This document shows positions 1-5,440 of a DNA stretch of 6,148 bases, piece by piece (the first letter of the stretch is position 1; the number at the start of each line of letters is the position of its first letter). The stretch is from Sutterella sp. UBA1442 (lineage in GTDB: Bacteria > Pseudomonadota > Gammaproteobacteria > Burkholderiales > Burkholderiaceae_F), in assembly GCA_002329575.1 (NCBI GenBank), contig DCTK01000093.1, positions 12,391-18,538 on the forward strand, read 5' to 3'. Under the pieces are notes generated by a model. The model saw only the letters and a program-made list of their open reading frames with translations. It had not been told where the DNA came from and made no database searches. A program made the position numbers and the translations under genes.

Positions 1-2
1 TG

Positions 3-1286
3 CCTTACGTCGCCTGGGTTAACCAAAAACTTCAAAATAACTCTGAATTAACGTTGGAGTTAACGTGGGAAACAAAGCCTATCCCTGTCAGCCAAGCTCG
101 TTTAAATACACGATTCTTTTTGGCGTCTCACGTCATTGACGGACAAACACTTGCGTGGCTTTCACACGCAGGGCGTCTTCCCTTAAATGAACTTTTAAAG
201 TGTCTGACCTTTGATGAGTCTCCTGACCAAGCTCAATCATCGGTGACCACTGCCAGAAATTTAGGCTTATTCCGCGCTTGTCAATTGGAGCGTGAACGTA
301 TGGGAGCTAAACTCGGCGAATTGTTGGCCCCTGCCGGCTGGGAAGAGACTCTTCTTCGAATCATTCGTGCTCGTATTTCTCGCGATTGGGAAATTAATGC
401 CAAAGATAGTCCCTTGAGAAAAGGTGGTGACGGGCTATTTTTATTTTGGCCCGATGTCTGTCCTATTTTGCTTCAAGACATGAAAAGCTTCGGGTTGACA
501 GACTTGCCGACAGACTCTCAAATCTGGGCAGGGCTTTTACGTTCTGCTGGATTTACTTTGGCTTCAAAAATCGGGACACCAACCGTGATGATTGCGGTGA
601 CTCCCAACGCCAAACCTAGAGAAGCTATAAAACTAGCCGATGAATACTTCTTTTCTAACGGCAAAGTTGCTACTTGCAAAACACAAAAGCGAGCTTTTGA
701 AGTGGATGCTCAGTCGCAAGCCTATAAACCGAGTACCTATGCTGCATTAACGCAACTCACCCGAGAAATATTGGAAGCGACTCAGGGAGAATTTTCAGAA
801 AAACTCTCGGAGATTATCCCTGAGCAACCGAAGCTTTTGATGCATTTGGCAAGTGACGGCCTTTCAGAAGAGTTAACCGAGAGTCTTCAAAAACTTGTTG
901 ATACGCTCAACAAGTCCGAATATCTCATGAAACGTAACTTGGTTGATGAAGGGCTATTCGTTGACGCCTACACCATTGAGCAATTCTATGAAACTTCATT
1001 TGAGCTCTTTATTAATCGTTTGACCAAACAGCAACTCATTTTTATGAACAGTAAAAATGAGCCGCTTTGGGTGACGCACTGCGACGCGAATAATGAACCC
1101 TTCCGAGGAGTCGTTCTTAAACCATCAATCTTTTCTTTTGAGATTAAAGAAAAAGATACGCTTACCAGGATTGACTTCGAGAGAGCCTTTTATTACCTGC
1201 ATAGACGTAAAGCCTCTGCCAACCTCAAAGAAAGTCAAAGTGCACAACTGACGCTTCCGATCGATGAGGAGGTCTCCAATGAGTGA
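3..1286 (+). CDS. traI: TraI-type (MobH-like) conjugative relaxase, C-terminal part, 5'-truncated by the window
   Basis: The reading frame is open from the first complete codon (position 3) to the TGA at 1284-1286, so about 427 residues are seen and the gene starts outside the window. The in-frame TTG at 54 is internal: coding-like sequence (PYVAWVNQ...) continues upstream of it and no ribosome-binding site precedes it. The region around nt 339-570, with the GDGLFLFWPDV core followed by a polar stretch and IWAGLLRSAGF, resembles the winged-helix C-terminal domain of TraI relaxases of ICEs (TraI_2_C/DUF1528). The HD-like catalytic part expected in MobH relaxases would lie upstream and cannot be checked. 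Near the C-terminus, a stretch around nt 1014-1140 (LTKQQLIFMN, then FRGVVLKPSIF) looks like a second small wing-type fold; this is inference. The stop overlaps traD by 8 bp, and a relaxase directly before its coupling protein is the usual order in SXT/R391 and IncA/C elements. The family call is from motif memory, not from a search. Confidence 0.72.
   Translation, partial: PYVAWVNQKLQNNSELTLELTWETKPIPVSQARLNTRFFLASHVIDGQTLAWLSHAGRLPLNELLKCLTFDESPDQAQSSVTTARNLGLFRACQLERERMGAKLGELLAPAGWEETLLRIIRARISRDWEINAKDSPLRKGGDGLFLFWPDVCPILLQDMKSFGLTDLPTDSQIWAGLLRSAGFTLASKIGTPTVMIAVTPNAKPREAIKLADEYFFSNGKVATCKTQKRAFEVDAQSQAYKPSTYAALTQLTREILEATQGEFSEKLSEIIPEQPKLLMHLASDGLSEELTESLQKLVDTLNKSEYLMKRNLVDEGLFVDAYTIEQFYETSFELFINRLTKQQLIFMNSKNEPLWVTHCDANNEPFRGVVLKPSIFSFEIKEKDTLTRIDFERAFYYLHRRKASANLKESQSAQLTLPIDEEVSNE
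1266..1273 (+). promoter_or_regulatory. Strong ribosome-binding site fixing the traD start
   Basis: GAGGAGGT lies inside the last codons of traI. Its GGAGG core ends 6 nt before the ATG at 1279, which is ideal spacing. An ATG at 1264 in the same frame overlaps this site and would give a protein five residues longer (MRRSP), but it has no ribosome-binding site of its own. The ATG at 1279 is therefore preferred. The position inside traI also suggests translational coupling. Confidence 0.85.
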
Positions 1287-3177
1287 TGCAGCAAAGACTT
1301 CTCAAAGCTTTGATCGTTACGAATGTTGGCGGCCGGCCTTTGAATCTATCAGCGTTGTCGGCTGGATTATTGCTTTTGGATGGGTTACTTGGCTATACGT
1401 TGTGGGGCGATTGCCACTTAACTGGTGCGCCATTTTATGGGTGATCAGTTTTTTCATGGTCCTGTTGCGAAGCTTTCAAACGCTTAAAGTTTTATCGGCT
1501 CGGGCTGCTTTATCGGGTGCCAAGCAAACATTCATGACGTTTGAAGAACTCGCTCGCATTATGAAAGGCAAGCGAAATGAGCTGTGGCTGGGGATCGGTT
1601 TTCGATGGTGGCCCGAACATTCTCAAAAGCTCTACGAACTCATGAAAATTGATTGGACCAAATTGCAACTGCCGGGATGGTTAACGAAGTTGCTACTGGG
1701 TAATGCCTCGCTTCCTGACGAAGCGGCAGGACTTCCGATCATTCATGGCGTGAGTGCTACGGATGAATCAATTTTTCGCCCACTGAAGAATTTTGAAGGT
1801 GGACTTTGCTTGTGTGGAACCACTCAGGCAGGTAAAGGCGTGTATTTGAGCCACCTTGTTTCTCAAGCTATTGCCCGTGGTGATGTGGTCATTGTTATTG
1901 ATCCCAAGCACTCGTCCAGATTAAAGGACAATATCCTTCATGCCTGCCGTGCTGCCGGTCGTGATGATCCTCTAACTTTTCACCCGGCATTTCCAGATAC
2001 GGGTATTCGTTTGGATCCGATGCATAGCTTCACGAACGCTACGGAAATTGCCTCTCGTATTCGACAGGCATTTCCGCCCAACATGGACGAAAGCTTTGCC
2101 AATTTTGCTTGGATGGCGGTTAACGCTATTGCCCAAGGCTTAATTGCTTTAGAGATTCGACCAACGTTACCTCTAATTGCGAAGTATGTGAAACTTGGCA
2201 TCTACGACATTCTCGAACCGCTACTTGAAGCCCATGCTAGAGCGCATGCACCTGAGGATTGGGAAAAGCAAAAGACCGATCTTTTACAAAAGGCTGGACG
2301 AGCACCGACCCCAACGGTTTCAGAGCGCTTAATGATACTCGTAGCTCTGTATGAGACTGAGCTTCACCGTGATTATCCCAATCCTGCCATTGACGGGCTG
2401 ATTGAGGTGTTTCGTCATAACCGTGAGCACTACTCCAAAATCACGGCTTCGTTGTTGCCGGTACTCTCCATGCTCACGACCGGGAAACTCGCCGACAGTC
2501 TGTCGCCCAATGTCACTGACATTCATGACACACGACCCGTGATGAATCTGGAAAAGATCATTCAGGGCGGACATGTCTTGTACTTGGGACTCGACTCCAT
2601 GCCCAACCCCACGGTGGCTTCAACCATGGCTGGCATCTGGTTGGCGGACTTGGCGAACATTGCCGGTCGTCGTTATAACCTCGGGATATCTGCGCTATCG
2701 AGTCGCCGAATCAGCCTATTTATTGATGAGGTCTCTAACGTCATCAATGTCCCCTTAATTGAAATTCTCAATAAGGGAGCTGAGTCTGGGATTCAAACGA
2801 CATGCGCCATGCAAACAATTGCTGACCTTGCGCATCGGATGGGTAGCGTAGAAGCTGCTCATGTGGTACTCGGTAACCTTAATAATCTCATAGCGCTTCG
2901 CACGAAGGATCAGATGACACAAAACTTTGTCGTTGAGACTTTAGGGAAAACGTATATCGCGAATCAAAGTCTCTCGATTTCCTCTCGAGCGTCTGACTAC
3001 CTCAGTCCGGAATACACGGGAGGACTGTCTCGACAGATGCAGTCAGACCTAGAACCCATATTCCCTCCGGAATTCTTGGGCAAACTTCCTAACTGTGAAG
3101 CCATTGTGCAGGTCTCTGCGGGTTATATCTATAAAACGCGTTGCCCGATTCTAATGGCTCAAAAGAAAAAGCGTTGA
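1279..3177 (+). CDS. traD: TraD type IV coupling protein (VirD4/TraG/TraD-class ATPase)
   Basis: This 632-residue inner-membrane ATPase would link the relaxase-DNA complex to the secretion channel and drive DNA transfer. Two membrane helices near the N-terminus (about residues 24-42 and 47-63) have a short periplasmic turn. The Walker A loop is G180-TTQAGK-G187, followed by the strand VVIVIDPKH. The Walker B strand is at 479-484 (SLFIDE; D483, E484), and the RecA-fold glutamine is Q512 (CAMQTIADL), followed by GNLNNLIALRTKD. Between Walker A and B lies a helical stretch (about 250-395) matching the all-alpha domain of coupling proteins. The Walker A lysine is followed by Gly instead of Ser/Thr; from memory, VirD4/TraG relatives also carry GKG, so this need not mean loss of activity. 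There is no long acidic C-terminal tail as in F TraD. The length is close to SXT-type TraD. The gene overlaps traI by 8 bp and is followed after 8 bp by the DUF4400 gene. Confidence 0.92.
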   Translation: MSDAAKTSQSFDRYECWRPAFESISVVGWIIAFGWVTWLYVVGRLPLNWCAILWVISFFMVLLRSFQTLKVLSARAALSGAKQTFMTFEELARIMKGKRNELWLGIGFRWWPEHSQKLYELMKIDWTKLQLPGWLTKLLLGNASLPDEAAGLPIIHGVSATDESIFRPLKNFEGGLCLCGTTQAGKGVYLSHLVSQAIARGDVVIVIDPKHSSRLKDNILHACRAAGRDDPLTFHPAFPDTGIRLDPMHSFTNATEIASRIRQAFPPNMDESFANFAWMAVNAIAQGLIALEIRPTLPLIAKYVKLGIYDILEPLLEAHARAHAPEDWEKQKTDLLQKAGRAPTPTVSERLMILVALYETELHRDYPNPAIDGLIEVFRHNREHYSKITASLLPVLSMLTTGKLADSLSPNVTDIHDTRPVMNLEKIIQGGHVLYLGLDSMPNPTVASTMAGIWLADLANIAGRRYNLGISALSSRRISLFIDEVSNVINVPLIEILNKGAESGIQTTCAMQTIADLAHRMGSVEAAHVVLGNLNNLIALRTKDQMTQNFVVETLGKTYIANQSLSISSRASDYLSPEYTGGLSRQMQSDLEPIFPPEFLGKLPNCEAIVQVSAGYIYKTRCPILMAQKKKR

Positions 3178-3179
3178 GG
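3176..3179 (+). promoter_or_regulatory. Ribosome-binding site choosing the ATG at 3186 for the DUF4400 gene
   Basis: GAGG overlaps the traD stop codon and sits 6 nt before the ATG at 3186. An upstream in-frame TTG at 3141 would extend the protein 15 residues into traD with a polar, unconserved-looking peptide and no ribosome-binding site. The ATG also puts the first membrane helix right at the N-terminus. Confidence 0.75.
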
Positions 3180-3185
3180 TACTCG

Positions 3186-3797
3186 ATGACACGTTTAATT
3201 TACAGTTCTTTAATCCTCGGGCTTTTTGCGTCTATTTTATTGTGGCCCGGAGCAAAAAATCTGGCCTCCATTGAAGAACTAATGCAAAAAGAGCGTGCTT
3301 GGCAAACGCAATACTTAGGTTTTGATTTGGTCAATAAAGTGGATACGACTTTACGCAACATTCAAAACAATATGCTCTACCTGCCGATTTCTCATACCAC
3401 GGAGAGTTCTTTGGTCTATTCGGAAGGGGCGACGGATGAAGAAATGCGGCAAGCCGGAATACGCGTAAGTCAAAAACCATACTTTCAAGCTTTATTTGCT
3501 TTGATTGTGTTGGCCATCGGTAGGATGCTTGTCACGGGACTCTTGTCACTATCTTTATTACCTTTCTTAGGTGCAGCGATTGTTGATGGATTATGTGAAC
3601 GAGAAGTTCGCTATGCTCGATTTAAACCGTCAAGCAGTCTGCAGTTTCGAGCGGCGGGTGTCACATTATTTATTGTGATTGAGCTTATTTGCCTCATAAG
3701 CCTTATTCCGCTTTGGATTGATCCTTTGGTTATCTTAGGAGGAATTCTTCTACTTGCAGTGTGTATTCAACGTTTAATTACGCATTACTATCGATAA
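3186..3797 (+). CDS. DUF4400-type membrane protein of conjugative elements (traJ position of SXT/R391)
   Basis: This 203-residue protein has four likely membrane helices: about 4-22, 100-118 running into 119-132, 156-176 and 178-195. A soluble stretch of about 75 residues (about 24-98) lies between helices 1 and 2, rich in charged and Asn/Gln residues. The segment at 126-154 (PFLGAAIVDGLCEREVRYAR, then FKPSSSLQF) has the pattern P-x-x-x-x-A-x-V-D-G-x-x-x-R-x-x-R that I associate with DUF4400 proteins. These sit directly after traD in SXT/R391 and IncA/C elements, where the gene is called traJ; it is unrelated to the F regulator TraJ, so I leave the symbol empty. The biochemical role is unknown. 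Position next to the coupling protein suggests an accessory function for TraD or the relaxosome at the inner membrane; this is inference. It is the last gene of its transcription unit, with a terminator starting about 20 bp downstream. Confidence 0.78.
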   Translation: MTRLIYSSLILGLFASILLWPGAKNLASIEELMQKERAWQTQYLGFDLVNKVDTTLRNIQNNMLYLPISHTTESSLVYSEGATDEEMRQAGIRVSQKPYFQALFALIVLAIGRMLVTGLLSLSLLPFLGAAIVDGLCEREVRYARFKPSSSLQFRAAGVTLFIVIELICLISLIPLWIDPLVILGGILLLAVCIQRLITHYYR

Positions 3798-3817
3798 TCA
3801 ACGTTTCAGATGCTTTT

Positions 3818-3867
3818 TAAAGGGAGCTCTCAGGAATAGTTCTTGTCGATGCTCCCTTTATTCTTTT
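3818..3867 (+). terminator. Intrinsic terminator of the traI-traD-DUF4400 operon
   Basis: A perfect 10-bp stem pairs TAAAGGGAGC (3818-3827) with GCTCCCTTTA (3851-3860). The 23-nt loop can itself fold into a small AGGAA-TAG-TTCTT hairpin. The stem is followed by the U-rich run TTCTTTT (3861-3867) and a second one, ATTTTTC, shortly after. The T-run lies only on the + side, so termination is expected for + strand transcription. It starts about 20 bp after the stop of the DUF4400 gene. The loop is longer than usual and the U-tract is interrupted by C and later A/G, so efficiency may be partial. Confidence 0.75.
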
Positions 3868-3912
3868 AAGATTTTTCTTCCATTACATCCCTAATCAGTG
3901 AACATTCGCCGA

Positions 3913-3981
3913 TTCACGCTTATACGAGTTGTCGATCTCCTTTTTGAGATAAGTCAAAACAACCTAATTTTCACGCTATAC
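3913..3981 (+). repeat. Pair of direct TTCACGC(T)TATAC motifs upstream of the traA operon
   Basis: TTCACGCTTATAC (3913-3925) recurs as TTCACGCTATAC (3970-3981), differing by one T and starting 57 bp apart. The second copy overlaps the proposed -35 hexamer of the traA operon promoter. The first copy also forms the right half of GTGAA-N10-TTCAC (3898-3917). Such an arrangement fits two binding sites for a transcription regulator, but no regulator gene is present in the window and the function is inferred from position only. Confidence 0.45.
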
Positions 3982-3998
3982 ATTTGCCAAACTATATT
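3970..3998 (+). promoter_or_regulatory. Candidate sigma70-type promoter for the traA operon
   Basis: TTCACG (3970-3975) and TATATT (3993-3998) are separated by 17 bp and match 4 of 6 and 5 of 6 consensus positions. It would start transcription near 4005 and give a leader of about 210 nt before traA. The poor -35, overlapping a repeated motif, would suit an activator-dependent promoter. A weaker alternative is TTCGGA-N18-TAATAA (4148-4177), closer to the gene. In such A+T-rich DNA either match could be chance. Confidence 0.3.
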
Positions 3999-4145
3999 CC
4001 AAAAGAAAAGCTCTTTTTTCGACTTATTTTGGACAAATTAAACGTTTCCACTCTTTTTATAGCAGTAAAAGTATTATTTTCAACTTGCTCTTAGCTGTAT
4101 CCCCTATCTTTCCAGACAACATCTGCCTGGGCATGATTCTCAACG

Positions 4146-4167
4146 CTTTCGGATCTATAGCCGAAAG
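4146..4167 (+). promoter_or_regulatory. 7-bp inverted repeat in the traA leader (operator or RNA hairpin)
   Basis: CTTTCGG (4146-4152) and CCGAAAG (4161-4167) are perfect inverted copies around an 8-nt spacer whose CTATAG is itself palindromic. It ends about 50 nt before the traA start. No T-run follows on either strand, so it is not an intrinsic terminator. It could be a dimeric-protein operator or a stem in the traA leader RNA. Confidence 0.45.
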
Positions 4168-4200
4168 AAACTAATAAATTCTCTTAATTATCAATTTTGG

Positions 4201-4207
4201 AAAGGAG
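4201..4207 (+). promoter_or_regulatory. Ribosome-binding site of the pilin gene, within a small hairpin
   Basis: AAAGGAG ends 10 nt before the ATG at 4218 and is the only good ribosome-binding site in the right block. It selects that ATG over the in-frame TTG at 4197, whose extension would be made of the binding site itself. The core GGAG (4204-4207) can pair with CTCC (4212-4215) across a 4-nt loop, which might moderate initiation. Confidence 0.7.
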
Positions 4208-4217
4208 ACCTCTCCCT

Positions 4218-4496
4218 ATGAAAAAACACCTTGCGGTGATTGTAGGCCTCGGACTTTTCTCTGCATGTGCTTTTGCAGGAACCACCGGAGCTGAATTTGA
4301 AGAGCTTTATCAATTAGTTCATGACTGGGCAACTGGGTATTTAGGTCGGGCAATCGCCTTGATCTTCTTGCTGGTTGGGCTAGGTATGGGCGTACTCAGA
4401 GGTTCAATAGTGGGAGCAATTGGCTGTATTGCCGCAGCGATGTCTTTATTGATTGCTCCGAGCGTTGTCGAAGGCATTTTGACGACGTTGATTTAA
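4218..4496 (+). CDS. traA: TraA-like F-type conjugative pilin precursor
   Basis: The 92-residue precursor begins with a classical signal peptide (KK, hydrophobic core, then AFA|G at residues 18-21), leaving a mature protein of about 72 residues. This fits the small subunit of conjugative pili (TraA/VirB2 class), which waits in the inner membrane and is polymerised into the pilus. The mature N-terminus GTTGAEFEELYQL followed by WATGYLGRA resembles the TraA pilins of SXT/IncA/C elements as I remember them. Two hydrophobic helices follow (about 41-60 and 64-90), separated by a short RG-containing turn, as in VirB2/TraA. The signal peptide is far shorter than that of F TraA. The Cys at 17 is not a convincing lipobox (FSAC). 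It is the first gene of its operon, with the only strong ribosome-binding site there, as expected for an abundant structural protein. Confidence 0.85.
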   Translation: MKKHLAVIVGLGLFSACAFAGTTGAEFEELYQLVHDWATGYLGRAIALIFLLVGLGMGVLRGSIVGAIGCIAAAMSLLIAPSVVEGILTTLI

Positions 4497-4523
4497 TACA
4501 ACCACTTTTGATATTTAAAACTC

Positions 4524-4817
4524 ATGAAATCAATAGGCGGCGATTTTACACCAATCCCACGGGAACTGGATACCGAAACGAAATTCTTACTATGGGATTT
4601 CGATATCGTAGCCTGTTTCACTGTGGGTGTGGCTATCGGCATTGTGATCGGTCACTTTTGGACAGGAACCTTGATGGGCTTTATTTTCGCCAAAGGCTGG
4701 AGTCGATTGCGTACCGGACAAGCCAAAGGTTTTGCATTACATACGCTTTATTGGACATTGCCCTGCAATCCATTTAAGCGGATGCCCGCTTCTCACCGCC
4801 GTGATTTCATGGGTTAA
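4524..4817 (+). CDS. traL: TraL, pilus assembly inner-membrane protein
   Basis: This 97-residue protein carries the TraL family pattern end to end. It has IPRELDTETKFLLWDFD at residues 11-27 (family IPR-x-LD ... W-x-D), then a hydrophobic region (about 28-56) long enough for one long or two short membrane passes. A basic stretch with GFALHTLYW at 69-77 and a C-terminal PASHRRDFMG (88-97) complete the match. TraL is needed for F-type pilus assembly and is compared with VirB3. The length is close to F TraL. The gap to traA is 27 nt and no Shine-Dalgarno-like sequence precedes the ATG, so expression may depend on translation of upstream genes. Another open frame crosses this region, but the family match fixes this one. 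Confidence 0.9.
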   Translation: MKSIGGDFTPIPRELDTETKFLLWDFDIVACFTVGVAIGIVIGHFWTGTLMGFIFAKGWSRLRTGQAKGFALHTLYWTLPCNPFKRMPASHRRDFMG

Positions 4818-4823
4818 TCCACC

Positions 4824-5399
4824 ATGCAAGCACATCAATTAATTACTGCTGACTTAGCTGCTCGATTGGGATTAAGACGTTTGGTATTGGGCACTCTCGT
4901 TGCCAGTCTTGCCACAAACACACTTTTAGCTGGGGCTCTTTTATTTAAAGATGACCATGTTTCCACCGTTTTAATCCCTGTGGGATTAAACGAAGTGACG
5001 CACCCGATGACGGTGGACTACAAGCGTGTGGATGAAGACTACTTGGTGATGCTGTCACGCGAGATATTTTCCTTGGCGTTAAACAATACACCGGCAAACG
5101 TTGACTACAACCGCAAAACGCTCCTAACGCACGTCTTGCCATCGAGTTTTGGAGACATTGATCTGGCATTAAAAGAAGAAGCTGAGCGGCTTAAAAAGCT
5201 TCGGGCAAGCACCTTCTTTTCCATTGAATCCATGGATGTCAACGCCCAAGCCTTGTCCATCCTGGCAGACGGCGTGCGCCAACACTTTATCGGTAAAAGC
5301 GAAACGCAACGCCGCAAAGTTCGTTATGCCCTGCAATTTAAGCTTGTTGCCGGTCGACTTTATGTGTCCTCATTAACCGAAATTGATATGCAAAGCTAA
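4824..5399 (+). CDS. traE: TraE, VirB8-like pilus assembly protein
   Basis: This 191-residue protein has a short cytoplasmic N-terminus with RLGLRR, one membrane helix at about 20-41 and a periplasmic domain of about 150 residues. The topology and size match F TraE, a VirB8-like inner-membrane component of the type IV secretion core. The opening periplasmic segment (VSTVLIPVGLNEV, then YLVMLSREIFSLALNNTPANVDY) and the end (RRKVRYALQFKL, then GRLYVSSLTEID) follow the TraE layout of an N-terminal strand, a helix and closing strands. It lies 6 nt after the traL stop with no clear ribosome-binding site (only a weak GGGT about 9 nt upstream). That suggests translational coupling to traL. The position between traL and traK independently supports the call. 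Confidence 0.9.
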   Translation: MQAHQLITADLAARLGLRRLVLGTLVASLATNTLLAGALLFKDDHVSTVLIPVGLNEVTHPMTVDYKRVDEDYLVMLSREIFSLALNNTPANVDYNRKTLLTHVLPSSFGDIDLALKEEAERLKKLRASTFFSIESMDVNAQALSILADGVRQHFIGKSETQRRKVRYALQFKLVAGRLYVSSLTEIDMQS

Positions 5400-5440
5400 A
5401 GCGCACGAAGACGCTCTGCATTGTTTTACATATAAGTTCT

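Larger units (their letters stand above)
3798..4217 (+). other. Non-coding control region between the traI-traD operon and the traA operon
   Basis: These 420 bp contain no credible gene on either strand: the + strand frames are short (for example nine codons from the ATG at 3811), and no minus-strand frame has a plausible start, ribosome-binding site and length. The region is visibly A+T-rich compared with its neighbours. It contains, in order, the terminator of the left operon, an inverted repeat GTGAA-N10-TTCAC (3898-3917), a pair of TTCACGC(T)TATAC motifs, a weak promoter candidate, a 7-bp-stem inverted repeat (4146-4167) and the traA ribosome-binding site. A short hairpin ATCTC-N6-GAGAT (3935-3950) is also present. 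No tRNA, CRISPR or attachment-site structure is visible. Confidence 0.7.

Noticed and set aside
54..56. TTG as the start codon of the first gene
   Set aside because: The frame stays open to the window edge with coding-like sequence, and no ribosome-binding site precedes the TTG. The gene is truncated, not short.
1980..2758. Open frames on the minus strand (1980-2201, 2329-2574) and + strand (2573-2758) inside traD
   Set aside because: They lie wholly within a gene with clear ATPase motifs, have no ribosome-binding site and give unconserved-looking, low-complexity peptides.
4001..4020. A terminator or attenuator formed by GAAAA and TTTTC around 4005-4020
   Set aside because: The stem is almost entirely A-T and short, so it is not stable enough to call despite the T-run.
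4260..4275. A lipoprotein lipobox in the pilin precursor (FSAC, Cys17)
   Set aside because: Phe at -3 is atypical, and a better signal peptidase I site (AFA|G) follows directly and matches pilin processing.
4508..4777. An 89-codon + strand frame overlapping traL
   Set aside because: The frame starting at 4524 matches the TraL family end to end; the other frame is Arg/Cys/Tyr-rich noise.
4945..5317. Two minus-strand open frames opposite traE
   Set aside because: traE is a clear family match, and both frames show the composition of antisense shadows.
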